Shown here: piece by piece, positions 35,428 through 47,972 of the stretch
Layout of the letters: every line of letters begins with the position of its first letter
How positions within the stretch are numbered: position 1 is the first letter of the stretch
Assembly (NCBI GenBank): GCA_030272585.1
Contig: BSYQ01000014.1
Coordinates: 1,612,001-1,676,000 of the forward strand
DNA: 64,000 nucleotides
DNA from: Bryopsis sp. KO-2023
Lineage: Eukaryota > Chlorophyta > Ulvophyceae > Bryopsidales > Bryopsidaceae
Direction of reading: 5' to 3'
Translations under genes and position numbers: made by a program
The notes under the pieces: generated by a model
What the model was told of the DNA's origin: nothing
Seen by the model: the letters and a program-made list of their open reading frames with translations, nothing else
Database searches by the model: none

Positions 35428-36590
35428 ACTGGGAGGAGACACCAATTCAATTCGAGTTAGAAAAATGGATGGCAAATAAATGAGAACGCGATTGCTGCTT
35501 GGAAAAAAGAATCAAAAAACATAGGAATAATGGAGCAGCCCATCTGCATAGGGGTGTTCCTTTGCATTGAATAACGATTTGTGCTAAGAATAAATGGAAT
35601 TTGGGAATTCTTGTTTACTGTTCTTGTGATCATTTTAAAGAATTTTCAGATAATCACCCTCAAATAATCTTTGTTGGGACAACGCGGATTGTTAGAATGT
35701 CATAAGATCAATGGATCCTGCAGTTGTACATGTTTCATTACCACGTCCATAAAGAGGAAAAATAGACTGATGGATTGAAAATCATGTTGTTTAGTGTGAA
35801 ACAGCTAAAGAAAAAAAATGATAACAGTAAATTATGACAGTAAATTTACTACAGTAGGAAGAACACAGATTAGTTGCTACCTTATACTAGGAATTGAGCT
35901 AATTACGGGCTGTTGTCATGCTACCTTATACTAACGATTACCTTATACTTATACAACACTCCATTTTGACAAATCCAAATAACCAATTTTATGGTTCAGA
36001 CAAATGCAACTGACCAGTAATCTATCTCGTTGAGGTGGCGGAATTGACAGTACAATTTTTGGAGAGACTTGTGTGCTTTACAGTGGACAAAACTGTAATT
36101 AAAAGAAGAGTCCACCCTTTCTCCCTTACAAAACCAAAAATACCCCCTCCCCCCTTTTTTTCAGCTGAATTCACCAGATAGCTGAATTCACCTTTTCATT
36201 GTTCTTTCCCAAATCCCCCGAATGTCAAGTACCACCTTGCTGTTTAATTCTCAATACTTCAAAAATTGAAATCAGGCCTGTCAAATGTATGATTTCCATA
36301 GTTACAGTCCTGGTTGATATCCTCTTCTCCCCAAAGCCCAACCCATCCCCTGAGCAATTCAAAGTATGGAATTGAATCCGAAAAGCAAAGATGCCATTTT
36401 TCTTTCCTCGAAAAAGCAAATTAAGGTTCCATCACAATGCCTCCTTCAGTTTCCAGAAAAATCCTTTGCACCGAGTCGAAATTCACCTCCCATGTGTTTT
36501 TTTTTGGTCTGTTTGTTTTTTATCTCAGAACATGAACATGTATGGAACATGTGTACATACACACGTCATCAAATATTTCTACCTCAACAT
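35428..36590. other. spacer, no gene recognised
   Basis: The first bases are the probable 3' end of the secreted-protein gene, with an AATAAA-like word near 35475 and 35590. Short repeats of 'taccttatac' and 'acagtaaat' occur around 35820-35950. Nothing else is supported. Confidence 0.5.
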
Positions 36591-37110
36591 CACCCTTAGT
36601 AGTCCGATCTGAACCAATGTCCAGGTCTGTATTCGTGATGGTAATGCCATTCGTGATGGTAATACGTAAGCAGGTGGGTAGTGACCATGATATATTGGTT
36701 CTCTGTGATGATAATCTGGGTAAGGAGGACCCATCCCTCTGCCTTCATAATACCCTGAGTGGCATTGTGCGGATTCTGGAGGTACCGTACATTCCTTGAG
36801 AATAACCATAGGATGCCCCACGTTGGGATGGGTAAGGGCCCCTGTTTCCATACGGGGGTGGCCGATACTCGGTGTATTCTTCCCCCCAGGAAGTGTCAAT
36901 CTCAAGAGGACGAATATTTTGGGGTATTGGATAGTGTACATTTCGGTGTGAATATCACGTTGTACTGTCCATGTATTGGAGATAAAAGAGGCCTGTTCGA
37001 AGGCTTTTTGTCTCTCTGTTCAATGTAAAGAGACCCCTTTTCTTCCTTGGGATGGGCCCCCACCAGTCTATATCGACAAAAGAATAACCGAAAGATTCTG
37101 ATGGGGCCAA
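36591..37110 (-). pseudogene. Tyr/Pro/Gly-rich minus-strand reading split over three frames
   Basis: Three consecutive blocks on the minus strand each look like the tail of a Tyr/Gly/Pro-rich protein but in different frames: EYTEYRPPPYGNRGPYPS..GYSQGMYG, then HSGYYEGRGMGPPYPDYHH, then YHHEWHYHHEYRPGHW before a TAA near 36597. Such tails occur in RNA-binding proteins. Tiny introns cannot be excluded, but no good splice sites separate the blocks. An 18-bp direct repeat (ATTCGTGATGGTAATGCC) lies at about 36630-36665. Low confidence either way. Confidence 0.25.
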
Positions 37111-37173
37111 CCTCTGAAATACTATATGGACCTCGCAGGTGATGTTTGTAGTTGTTTATGGTTTCTTGTGCAG

Positions 37174-40100
37174 GTGTATTGATGAGAACGGAAGTATCAG
37201 AGGAACGGAAAGGAAAGCGGCTTTTCAAGGACAGAGGGTCTGTCTGGATGCCACGAGCGCCAATGTGAAGTTGCACATCGAAGTCCCAGCAATGTGGCAG
37301 CTGTTGTTGATGCCATCAGGGATAATTGCCGATGATTGCGATTTGAGGGATCCAGCGTGCGCCGCCGAAACAAAAACTCATCGTAAAGGACAAAAAACAA
37401 AAATGGATGCCCCTGATGATGATGGTACCTTTCCTAAAGGATCAGCAAGTGCAACAGGTGCAACGGTCGTCATTGAAGAGTTTTACCAGCCTGTCAAATT
37501 CTGGAGATGCCTTGAGATAGATAACGATGACTGCACTGGTGTTACTTTGTTCGAGTTCAAATTCTGTGTTTCGGGCAGCAGGGAATTATGTGCTGTTGGT
37601 TCGAGCCAATGGAAATTTTTGACACACATCCTAGCCACACCAGCAAAACAACACAACTATCAAGTCCAATCTCGATTCGTACGTTCATTGAAGTGTCTTC
37701 TGCTTAGCCAGTTTTTTCCCTTTCAAGGGGAAATTGGTGTGGCTTGAAAGTCCAATTCGAACGTTTCATACCACGCTACAGCTTTATGTGGTGGTGATGT
37801 GGAATGTCACGTCGGCATAACTTTGGCGCCGGTTTTTTTCACTGGAGGTGGTTCTGGCTGCGCAAATCTCTGTCTGGATGCGGAAGCTTCGAATTGAAAT
37901 CATTGCCTCTGAACGGAGCCGTGCACCCAATCCACATCGCAATTTTCCAAACGATCTCCTCAGGCAAAAGTTTCAAAGAACATCGGCCCCTCACATGCGA
38001 CCAGTGGGCGGAAACATGTATGTGCCATGTCTGACACGCCGTGTTGAACACGGTTGTGGGCGTCCACACAAAACTTGTCTTCGGTAGTCCCCTTCGTCTC
38101 CTATCGTAAAGACGCTTTCGCACCGTGCCTTGACACTGTACAAGCAAAAAGCCACCCCCGTATTCGCGCACCTGGCGTCGTAGCTCGGAGCTGTTCGAGT
38201 TCCTTGTAAACCGAGTATCAGGTGACAAATCTAGCTGCCTCGAGACGTGTGGATATTACTCTCGACTGCAATATCCGGCCCTTGAACGATTAGCTTTTAG
38301 CTGGGAAGCTTTTCCACACGACTCAGCGGAACGAGACGCTCTACAGAGGAGCCTTGTGCAAAAAATGATTCAAAGCAACGAATTTGTTTGTGGCGGATGA
38401 TGTATGCAGAGAAACGTGATCGACTGAGACGTTTGACAGGATTGATGGAGGGGGCTGCATTAACAGCAACGGGTCAGAAGGTCTTGCTTGGAAACAAGCT
38501 CGACCCAATTTCTGAAATGGTGCCTCTGTTGCAGCAGCTGGTATCATCCCGCAGTGTTCCGGGATCAGTTTCCTCGACGAGAGGGATCCACTGGCTCCAA
38601 AATACTGCAGGGTCCAGTGAGGCCCTGGCAACATTCGCCAGACTGCATCAATCGGATCCGAGGATACTGGGAATGGCGTTTGTCGACTTCACTTCAGGAC
38701 AAGCGACCGGCAAGAGACGCCGAGCAAGCGAATGGAGCGGGAGCTTCGGCGGACGAGTGTCGTTTAGATTCAAAGACCGTGTTCCCGAGGTCGGGATAGT
38801 GGATTCAAAATTCACTGCGAAGGATCCAGAAAAACGGGTGAGCGCAGTTTAAAGGTTGAACCATCGCGGACTTTCTGCCTCTATCTTGTGCAAGGACCTT
38901 TTGCGTTAGGTCAGGATAGACGACCAGCAAGCACCCCTTACTGCTGTGTATAATTTCTCGCAGGATGGTCCCTGTGGCAACTGCTTAGTCCAAAGGGTGA
39001 GACTGGTGGAGACTGCGCCTCTGCCGCCGGTATCCTTAGCCGTCGTCCAGGTCGAGCAGATTGCTGGAGCCAGCAGGGCAACGCAAGGCAAGGGGAGAGC
39101 CTTGCCAATGACGAGGTTTCACTTCGCTGGGAAAAATCCGTTCAAGCGGGAGTCGGGAAAGCACGTGCTGACCATAGTGCTGGAGACGTTTGTTACAGAG
39201 GAGCATCTCGCGACATATTGTGCAGTGCGCAATATCAGCATGACAAGGCTCCAAGCCTTTAAAAAGGCGCTGGAGGAATCACAAGGGGTTGTCCAGAAGA
39301 GTTTCTCAAAGGTAACAAAGACCCTTCGAATCTACGTGCACAGTATCTGAGTATGTTTTCCCACAGTGCTGGCGACGGCGAGCTGACACACTCTTTTTTA
39401 ATATGTTGGAATATTCAAACGTTTCTTGTGTCCTTGACTTGCCAACTGGCGCACTTCCGATTAGGCATGGCGATGGACTTTCTTGGGTGGGAATATGCTG
39501 GTGTTGAACTTAGTGTGTTTGGATTTTGAAGGGTGACAACGACGATGAACCAGAGGCGGTTCAAATGACCGGTTTCGAATCCCTGGAAGTGGAAGCAGGA
39601 GCTCCGACCATGTTTAACTGCTCCATCGTCAACCAAATGATCGCGGACAACATCGTAGCAATCAGCATGCGAGAGGATTATGTCCTCAGCAATGAGATTA
39701 ATCTTTTTTTTGTTTTCATTAACTCCCCACCTCAGACTGCAGGCTCCATGGGATATTCCGATTCCGACAGCTTGTCGGAGGCAAGCTCATTGAATGACCT
39801 TGACAGGGCTATGATCTCTTACCAAGCCCAGGATGAGACGGTGAGGCAGGCAACAGGGCACATGGGATCACCGCCAACCAGGTGGGGGTTGTTTCTGCGA
39901 CGATCAATCATGGCACTGTGGCTGGCTTTTTTGTGCGCCAAGCGGTTCGCCACCAGTCGAACACGCTTTCGGCACTCGATGCAACGTATTGTGTGTGTAG
40001 TTTTTATCTCGCGCGTCCCCACGTTCATACGCAGTGCGCCTTGTGGAGGGAGCCCTAGTGCTTATGATTGATCAGTTGAGGGGGTTGTTCGCTAGGCCGT

Positions 40101-40318
40101 GGGGCACCATGAACCTGCTGAGAGTGTGCCTTGGGGAACGAGAAGCGGCAATCTGGGAGAGATACCCCCTCTGCCTCCGTTCCTACAAAGTGAATGAGCT
40201 ATTTTCCTTAATGGACGAATCGGTACGGCGCGAAGATGAGGATAGTCGGAACACAGCGCGAGACATTTTCATTTCTCTGCTGGGCGAAAGAGAAAACCAG
40301 CTACGAGGGGAAACATGA
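37174..40318 (+). CDS. unresolved multi-exon gene or gene remnant, function unknown
   Basis: Several plus-strand blocks are coding-like and bounded by fair splice sites: 37174-about 37740 (acceptor gtgcag; contains GQRVCLDATSANVKLHIEV), about 37785-38030 (Cys-rich, CANLCLDAE, then frame shifted), about 38140-38390 (SELFEFLVNRVSGDKSSC), about 38390-38837 (donor gtgagc), 38964-39311 (DGPCGNCLVQ to QKSFSK, donor gtaaca), 39532-39840 (GDNDDEPEAVQMTGFESLEV, donor gtgagg) and about 40034-40318 (RLVEGALVLMIDQL to TGA). The blocks from 38390 to 39840 join in frame; the others need frame changes of one or two bases. Repetition of a CLDA motif in the first two blocks suggests an internal duplication. 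No family is recognised. It may be a real gene with unseen small introns, or a decaying one. Confidence 0.35.
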
Positions 40319-40898
40319 TGAAAGCTGCTGGACTGAGGGAGTGGGTTGATCGGAGATGGAAGGTCCACCATTTCCAGGGTGCATTGGTTTGTTCTTCTCA
40401 CATTATTTTGCTGTATTGTTTGCAGGGGGGAAAAGGGTCGAAGTCATTTTAGTGGTACGATGAATTTTCTGAGAAAAGTAGGCTGTAGGCAGGATGGTGG
40501 TATTTTAACTATTGTGCAAGGAAGGAAAAAAGAAAAAAAAAGATCTCGTTCACCTCTATCCATACAATACACAGATGAATTTTCCTTGTTTTTTGAGAGG
40601 TGGTGTCTCTCTTGTTCTTACATTGCAACTGTCGGCTGAATGACATTGAATCTCCAGAATTCCCTTTTTTATCTTGATTTTCTCAATTCTGGAGGATTCA
40701 TTTCCCTCCTACACACATACCCACCCTTTCAGTTGCACACCCATCTCTATTGAAATTCTCACTACGCTCCCTGTGGTCTTTTCTTCTAACCTATTTTCCC
40801 CTAAACCATCTGCATTGCACACCAAATCCAATCTAAACCCATACACACGCACATGATATAATACATGCAGTAAGTATTCTGCCACCAGGCAAAAACAT
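40319..40898. other. short spacer
   Basis: The region lies between the unresolved plus-strand gene and the 3' end of RabGGTB. It holds probable 3' untranslated sequence and no other recognised feature. Confidence 0.4.
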
Positions 40899-41885
40899 TC
40901 AGAGCTTCCCCATCCTCTCCAAAACTTCAACCGGCAACGCATATGTCGGGTCTATTTTCGCAAGGCCAGGATGGCCCAGCAACGACAGCCCAGCCACGCC
41001 GAAAAAAGTGTGAAAAACATCCACTAAATCTTCCGGCCTGTCTGAAATCCCACCCCCCTCCTCGTCTTGGCAAAACAGAATGAATCTGGTCAGCCCCTCC
41101 CCATCGATCCATTCCAGCCTGTCCAATATGTGCAAACATGATAAGCACCACCAGGAGTAGCACACATCCTGCAGCTTTTCAGGTCGTCCATTCAAGCCAC
41201 CGGATGGGGTTTGCCTTTCACAGATCCACCAACCCGTCAAATCTTTGTCGATTCTGTCCAAAGCTCCTGCAATCGACAAAGCCCCCACGCAGCAAAAAAC
41301 TTGGCCTGCATGTGATTCGTTCCCCGGGATGCATCCAAACCCCCCGTCAAAATTCATGCATGCAGCCACGAAATCCACTGCTTTCTGAACGTCGAGTGCC
41401 TCCAGTCTGTCCAGCAACGAACAGCACGACAACGCGCAGTACGAAAACCGAGTGTCGACCTCTCCCCAGTCGTCGCCGAAAAACGATCCGTCCTCTTGCT
41501 GGAGGCTCGCGACGTATTTCGCCACTCGATCGACGTCTATCGCGTCGAGCCTGTCGTACAGGCACAAGATCTGGACCGCACTCAGCGTGTACAGTATGTG
41601 TGGGTCGTTTCGCTCGCTGGCACAGAACCCCCCGTTTTCATGCTGGCAGGACAGCACCCACGATACAATGTTTTCCCCATCCAAGTCGTCAAGGTGTCCC
41701 AGCAAGTACAGAGCCGTCAGTGACCAATACACCCCGCTCATCTTAAAATGCTCCGTGACGACGTGCTCGAAACTCGTGTCGTTCTTGGAAAAGTTCACTA
41801 TATATTCGACATGCTTATCGCGAAGCAGCGACGCTCGCGGTCCGAGGTCGTCAGGCGTTTTCGCTTTGGAGTGAAGTGCTTCCAT
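40899..41885 (-). CDS. RABGGTB: Rab geranylgeranyltransferase (GGTase II) beta subunit
   Basis: A single uninterrupted exon encoding 328 residues, the usual length of the family. It consists of prenyltransferase alpha-alpha barrel repeats, each with a GGF or GSF turn: [55 protein letters not shown] and [20 protein letters not shown]. The zinc ligands of the family are visible: Asp and Cys in the LQDVCYSWW segment and His in the VDVFHTFFG segment near the C terminus. With the alpha subunit and Rab escort protein it attaches geranylgeranyl groups to C-terminal cysteines of Rab GTPases in the cytosol. The open frame continues 59 codons upstream (to 42062) but the conserved protein starts near 41885, so that ATG is chosen. 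It is the only long intronless housekeeping gene here besides the exonuclease. It is divergent from the small secreted peptide gene. Confidence 0.95.
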   Translation of the reverse strand: MEALHSKAKTPDDLGPRASLLRDKHVEYIVNFSKNDTSFEHVVTEHFKMSGVYWSLTALYLLGHLDDLDGENIVSWVLSCQHENGGFCASERNDPHILYTLSAVQILCLYDRLDAIDVDRVAKYVASLQQEDGSFFGDDWGEVDTRFSYCALSCCSLLDRLEALDVQKAVDFVAACMNFDGGFGCIPGNESHAGQVFCCVGALSIAGALDRIDKDLTGWWICERQTPSGGLNGRPEKLQDVCYSWWCLSCLHILDRLEWIDGEGLTRFILFCQDEEGGGISDRPEDLVDVFHTFFGVAGLSLLGHPGLAKIDPTYALPVEVLERMGKL

Positions 41886-42549
41886 CGAGAAACCATTGCA
41901 AGAAGTCACAAGCCGATTTTGTCGAGCACTTGTACGGCAAAACTCAAGAGTGATTCGAGCGCAAAACGAGTGACCACGTGACTGAAGTAAAACACAAGGA
42001 AGGAAAGTAGAGTACAAAAACGAAACGAAGTTCGAACCCCTCTTGGACCCTTTCGGCAGCATTATCTCTTCGAAGAGCTGAGAAAATCACCACTCCTTGA
42101 ACTTGCAAGCGTGAACAGGGGTCAAACGCATTGAAAAACGCATGGAAAAAAAGTTCTTGTCAGCAGGCTACCACCAACCGCCAGGCACCCATCGTCACTT
42201 TGGCTAGAACACTGAAGTTGGTGGAGATTGCCGATCGCCAAGAGGGGAAAGCCACACCCCCGCCCAAAAAAAATTCATGATTGATTCTCAGCAGTCGAGT
42301 CTTCGCTTGGCCATTTTTGAACTTCACAACAAAGCGAATCGACACATTGATGTCGATTTTGCATCAATTGACATCCGTTGACGGCCACTCTAGAGTACAG
42401 ATCTGTACGCGATCTTGCCCAGCTTCTGCATAAAAAGAACCCGCTCGACCTGCAGTCCATCAGCCCTGGCAGCAGTAGGCGTTGCGAACTTCCCCACTCG
42501 AAGAGCCCAACCACATTCTCCACACCTGAGAAAAAATCCAAGTGAGACG
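41886..42549. promoter_or_regulatory. divergent region between RabGGTB and the secreted peptide gene
   Basis: This 664-bp spacer separates head-to-head starts. A CACGTG palindrome lies at 41975-41980, about 90 bp before the RabGGTB start. No TATA-like element is convincing. Confidence 0.4.
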
Positions 42550-43011
42550 ATGGCAACAGGAAAGAATGCTGTCCTGATTTCGGTTTTCCTTGTGCTGCTG
42601 GTGTGTGCGGCGGCGCCCGTTTCCGCCGGCAAGAAAGGAGGTGAGGATTCACAACCGCTTCATGTTTTCTAGAACCATACCTCCCCCTTAAGACCCTGTT
42701 TTCTCGAACTCAACGAATGGAATGAACTATCTCCCGCTGCTGACGCCTGTTCTGCTTGGCTTCACCAGGATACGATCCCGTAGTTTCGGTCGGACACACC
42801 AAAAGGATTTACGTGGCACCAGTCACGACCAAGAAAGGCGCTGTGATTTTGCACCCACCACCTCCTCCTCCTCCTAAGAAGGTAGCCACAAATTGCCACA
42901 AACATTTTCCCCCCATATCGACGGTGGATCGAACGCTGATCGCGGAATTTTCATGAATTTGACTCTGTGTGGTTGCAGGTGGTGGTGGTGGTCGGCAAGA
43001 AGGGTGGATGA
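42550..43011 (+). CDS. small secreted peptide, 78 aa
   Basis: Three inferred exons (42550-42640, 42769-42881, 42979-43011) close in frame and end in TGA. Residues 1-26 form a strong signal peptide (MATGKNAVLISVFLVLL, then VCAAAPVSAG). The mature part of about 52 residues is basic and hydrophobic: YDPVVSVGHTKRIYVAPVTTKK, a seven-Pro run ([10 protein letters not shown]) and the terminal VVVVVGKKGG. There is no Cys, so it is not a knottin. GKKGG occurs both right after the signal peptide and at the C terminus. The product could be a wall-associated or signalling peptide; I do not recognise it. The tight exon structure with clean splice sites supports a real gene despite its size. Confidence 0.65.
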
Positions 43012-44684
43012 GCTCACAGGTTTGTAGGTTTTCAAAACAAGTTGTTGCCACAGGGCTGTTTGGTTGTTTAGTATCAGAAAACGTTGTTTGATCGGAGAGG
43101 GGGTCGAAAAGAGGAGTGTGGTTTACTTCTTTGTGTGTCGTGCTAGGAAGGGAATTCCATCGCCCGCTGCTGCTACCTTAGCAAGGCGATCGCCAGTTTG
43201 AATAACAGTGTGATCTTTTTTTCTTGAGCAGATGTTTTTGATGGTTTTTAGCAGATGAGTTGAACCGACGCTCCAGCTCGTTAGGAAGGTTTTTGGGTTG
43301 TTCAGGGTTTCCAATGATTCGCACAAGTGTGTGGATTTTTTTCGTGTCATTATTTGTGATTCCCTACCGAGCGACGTTGGAACAGACGCTGATTTTGTGA
43401 TTTCGTAAGCTTCTTTTGAACTGATTTGTAAAACAATGGGTTGATTCTGTCCAGTGTAAAGACCTAGGTTTTTTACAAATATTTTCGAAAAACCAAGTGT
43501 TTCTTTTCCAAAAATGGATACACTGGAACAAAAGTCGCCAAGCTCGTCCGCAAAACATTACACATAAAAAAAAGTGAAATGTGGTGGGGGTGTTGCACAA
43601 AGGACTGGTATGCAAGAAATCTCAATTCGATGCAAACAGCCCCTCTTGCGAACTGAAGATTGTTAAATGCTTGCAACCCTCAAGCTTGAGGCTAGGAGAA
43701 TGCCACACAACAAGTGCTTCCAGAACCACCAGCATATTATTATCAGCCATCGCTCTAACTGTAATTTTTCTTTCTTTCAAATTGTTCTTTCCCTTATTCA
43801 TTTTCTTGTGGGGACAGCTTTTGGAGCATCTTGAAAACAAAAGGGTTCAGGTAAACCTTTTACGAAAACGAAGTTTCCAGGATGCCTTTGGCACTGAGTT
43901 TGGCACAATCTTCCAATCAACTATTTTTGTGTAATTTGTAAGGGTTAAACAACAGAGGAACAAAATCCTTGACTGTTTTTACCATACAATCAATAAAAAA
44001 AGCCACAAAATCCCACACCAATATTCAGAAGCCAGGAACCCTGAGATCGACATCGAAATCCTCGAAAATTTTCCATCACCGAAAATCCTCTCATTTTGTC
44101 GCCGAGAAGGCTGTTGTGCACAATCTGTAGAGTGCTGGGTTTTATTGTAGTTCAAGTTTGGCTGAGAGTCATTTGGATATTCAGGGGATGCTTCTTCTGA
44201 GGGAGTCCTATTCATTTGTTGCGATGCTTGTAAGAAACGACTCTTGGTTTGAGTGCAGCTCGAAATCACCACTAGCTAGTGATGTGTTTACATCAAATCA
44301 TGGATTGGAGAACAGCCCCCTCAAAAAAAGACCACCCAACAGCATAATTTCCTTGCATTCCCTTCCCCAAACATCACCCCAGATTACGTAACACATTACA
44401 CATCACCTTTTGAGGTCACCTATAGAATTCCAACGAAGTTGGCTTGAAAACCTGCTTGTGATGGAAAAAAGGTCATTCTGAACAAAAAGGGCATGCGCCA
44501 ACACGACGCCACATCATCAAATCTTGTGGCTCCTCTCCAACCCAAACACTACATAAGCGACTTCCATCCCATTGACAAACTGTGACGCCTTCTCGACTCC
44601 AGTTGTTGCTTGCCTCAACTCGTTTCTTTGGTGCTCAGCCGTTGCGCAACTCCAGCTTTTCGCTGCCGTGTATATCCATCCGCA
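43012..44684. other. spacer, no gene recognised
   Basis: I find no supported coding region. Frames here are short and unrelated to known families. The last 160 bp are probably the 5' leader and promoter of the carbonic anhydrase gene. Confidence 0.5.
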
Positions 44685-46481
44685 ATGGCTAGACCAACCG
44701 AGGGAATCGAGAAACTTCTCGCAAACAACAAGTACGCTTCGCACGGCTGAACACCCGCACCGACTGCTTGCGCCACACCTTGTTGAACGATCGATACGCT
44801 ACCCTGTGCAGTGTTGGATCTTGGTTCCTTTCGTGGCTTAAGTATTGTCGGACGATGAAAGTGTGACCGCTATGTTTTTTCCTCACAGCGACTGGGCTTC
44901 CACCATCAGCGCACACGACCCGAATTTCTTTCCTGAGCTCGCGAAGGGGCAAGCCCCAGAGTTCCTGTGGATTGGATGCGCTGACTCTCGCGTCGTGGTA
45001 GGAAAAAACGAAACTCTACAACTCGTCGTGGCGGGCGTCGCTCGACTGACTCGAATTTCATTGCCTTTCTGCGGGTTTGCCGAATGCAAGCATTTCCTGC
45101 GTAAGACGATTTGGGGTGAGGATAGTCGTTTGGTTGGAGGCGAAATCGCGACACCCTGGTCGTTTCCGTTCAATACTTAACATCCCGTTTTGTGTCGAGC
45201 ATCGGGGGTGCGCGATTCGGTAGATAATTCCACAAACGCTTTCACCGACCTATGGATGGTTTTCTGACTGCCGCCAACCGCGACATTCTCATCAGTGACA
45301 GGTCGCATCAATATCAGTATCCATCTTTTTCACGTTGAGGGTAGTGTGGAGCGCCGTTCGTTTCTTAGTCGTGGTATCCGATTCACGCGCTGTCCTCATG
45401 CTGGTGTGGTGCTTTGCTTTCGACAGCCCAATTTCGCCACCGGGACGAAGCCTGGCGATGTTTTCTGCCACAGGAATGTCGGCAACATCGTCATGCACAC
45501 CGACATGAACTGCATGAGCGCCTTGGAGTACTCCGTCCTCCACTTGAAGGTCAAGCACGTGATCGTCTGCGGTCACTACGGCTGCGGCGCCGTCAATGCA
45601 TCCTTGACGCTCCCACAAAAGTCAGACGGTGTGGTGAACTGCTGGATCGCCCACATCAGGGACGTCCGCAACTCGTATGCCCAAGAGCTCAAGAAGTTGG
45701 ATGGACCGGCCAAACTCCCATTGTAAGTTCACATACAGCCCCTCATGCTCTTCTCAAACCCAGATTTTTTTAAACATGCATTTTTAACACGTACTAGGGC
45801 GGCTAATATCTTCCTCACCACACTATGAAACTGTTTCAAAAATTCGTAAGGCATTCGTATTGAATGGGTGCTACTTTTCCAACTGTTGATGGGGATGACT
45901 AACCCTATGGATGATGTGGCTGCAGTATGTGTGAGGCCAATGCTGTCCGTCAGGCGTTCAATGTGTGCACTGCTCCTGCCATTCAATCTGCATGGGCGTC
46001 AGGGCAAGAGGTGTTTGTTCATGCTGTCATCTTTGACCTTGCCACCGGAAAGCTCAAGAGGCTTGCAGGTAACCAACCAACCGACCGACCATAAATGTTT
46101 GTGAGAGATTGCATTTTCATTACGCAAAGTGTGAAAAATATATCACTGTCAATTGTGAAAATGTATCAATATTGATTATCCAGTGTTGAAAAACAATTCT
46201 GGAAATGAGCACCACCAAATTGTACCAGACCAAATTGTTTTTTCAACTCCACTGAACTGAGCTCTTTTCAAACTTGGATGACTAAACTTGGGAGCTAGAT
46301 TTTAAAAAGCTTGATTGATTGATTGATTGTTGTGGGATTGAATTTCTCGGTGTGCATGATTCCAGGTCCCATCTCTAGCCTGAAGCAAGCAGCTGAGGCC
46401 CAGGCTGGCCACGTGCAGCACATGTCTGACAAAATCTCGAAAGACTTGGGCGATGTCCTGTCTTTTGAAGCAGGAATGTAA
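44685..46481 (+). CDS. beta-class carbonic anhydrase
   Basis: Five inferred exons (44685-44731, 44889-44994, 45427-45722, 45926-46068, 46366-46481) join in frame to 235 residues. The enzyme interconverts CO2 and bicarbonate. Zinc ligands and catalytic residues are all present: the Cys and the Asp-Arg dyad in FLWIGCADSRVP, and His and Cys in VIVCGHYGCGAV; the HRNVGNIV strand is also canonical. The short N terminus (MARPTEGIEKLLANN then DWASTISAHDPNFFPELAKG) is typical of cytosolic or mitochondrial members and shows no clear transit peptide. The loop between SRVP and PGDVF is NFATGTK rather than the usual NEI/NQI-containing loop. The exon 2 donor could also be three bases later, adding one Val. 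The protein ends with the usual amphipathic helix. In an alga it could serve carbon concentration; that is speculation. Confidence 0.95.
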
Positions 46482-47972
46482 ATTGAGCGAGTGTGGAAGA
46501 GAGTGAGGATTGATGACTCTTTATCAACAAAACCCCCACATCCCAGCCGTAGGATTTGGGGTGTCTTTCCAATTTTCTTGAGTTTGGATCAACCTCATGT
46601 TTTCTTTGTGTTTGAGTGAGTGTCCGTTGATTTTTTTTCTTTCTTTGTCTTTGTACTGTGAGTGGGAGTGGTTTGATATGATTAGTGCTTTTGTGTGGAT
46701 TTGTTTGTTCACATGGGGCATGGATGGATCGAGCCAATTCTGTTGATGATACTTGGGGTTGGGTTCTTTGATTAAGGTGGCTTCAGAGTTGAAGCTGCTC
46801 CAAAGAATCTATTCTTTTGTTTTGGTGGTTTCTTTTGGGGAATTTTATTGCTGATTGATTTGTACTTGGAGAACTTTTTAAAAAAGAGAAGGTTTCTACT
46901 CTCAAGTATCCTGAAGTCATGCTGACTGTGTTGAAAAATGAGAATCGAGAAGTGGAACTATGTGGTACACACTTGATTCAAAAATGATGTATCGAAAATG
47001 ATCTTTTGTTAGCCCGACTATGAATCAATTGGGAGAATCTAGAAATATGATGGGACATAAGAAAGGATGAATATATATGTATGATCTACCTTCCCAACAA
47101 TTCTCAGAAACTTTCCTGGTCCATTCCCTCCCCTTTTTGTCCCCATGATTTTAATTCTTGCTCTGCCCAGTTGAAGAACTGAACAGGTTTGAAACACAAA
47201 AACATTGAATCTTTTTGAAATGTGTACCAATAAGAATGCACACAATTAGTCCTTCAAACTCTTCCTTTAAAATGTTCTAATATACATTGGAAAAAGATTG
47301 TGGCACCTTTCCCAGTCTCATTGTCAGTCACCACATTCACAGAGCGTCTAAATAGGCATCCAACGGCCTGAAAAGGTTGTATTGATGCATGCAAAGAATT
47401 TCGATGGGCGGAGGGAGGTACGATCAAATCTCCCCCTTGGTAACATTCTGTGAATTCGGAGACACTCTGGAGCATTGGACGGATATGCCAATCTCAACAG
47501 GGGGGTTCCTTGGAATTTCATGCAGCTAAATTCAACACAAGAATGAAGAGATGAAGGATGATTGGTGAAAGTCAATTTTTGTTGCTGGTTGAGATCGGGG
47601 GTGTTTTGTTTCAGGAGCCTTTCGTTCAAACTTTGATGACAAGTTCATCTGTCTGCCGGGGGTGAAAATTCGCAACAAGGAGTCAGCTATTTGCAGACAT
47701 TCCGACTGACAAGATCAATGATCCAGCAACAATCATAATCGCGTTACTTCACAATGTCCCTGACTGCCAAGTTGATGGCCCCTCACCATCCCTCCATGCC
47801 TATTCCCACACCCCCAATCACTTTTCATTGACACCCCCCCTCCCTCCCCCCCCCTCTTCTTCTACCACTATTTCCAGATTTCTGCCATTTGCTAGCTTCA
47901 TCTAAACCACCAGCCCTACATTTCCCACTCCAAAAAAAACACGGGCTGAAAAAAAAAGGCCATGAGATCTCA
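46482..47972. other. convergent spacer between carbonic anhydrase and RPC2
   Basis: This is 3' flanking sequence of two convergent genes. A TTGA tetranucleotide tract occurs just upstream within the last carbonic anhydrase intron. No gene is recognised; a C-rich run lies at 47836-47852. Confidence 0.5.

Noticed and set aside
41138-41746. 202-codon plus-strand open frame
   Set aside because: It is the shadow of the intronless RabGGTB gene on the other strand.
45292-45618. Minus-strand frame over carbonic anhydrase exon 3
   Set aside because: It is antisense to a clearly conserved coding exon.
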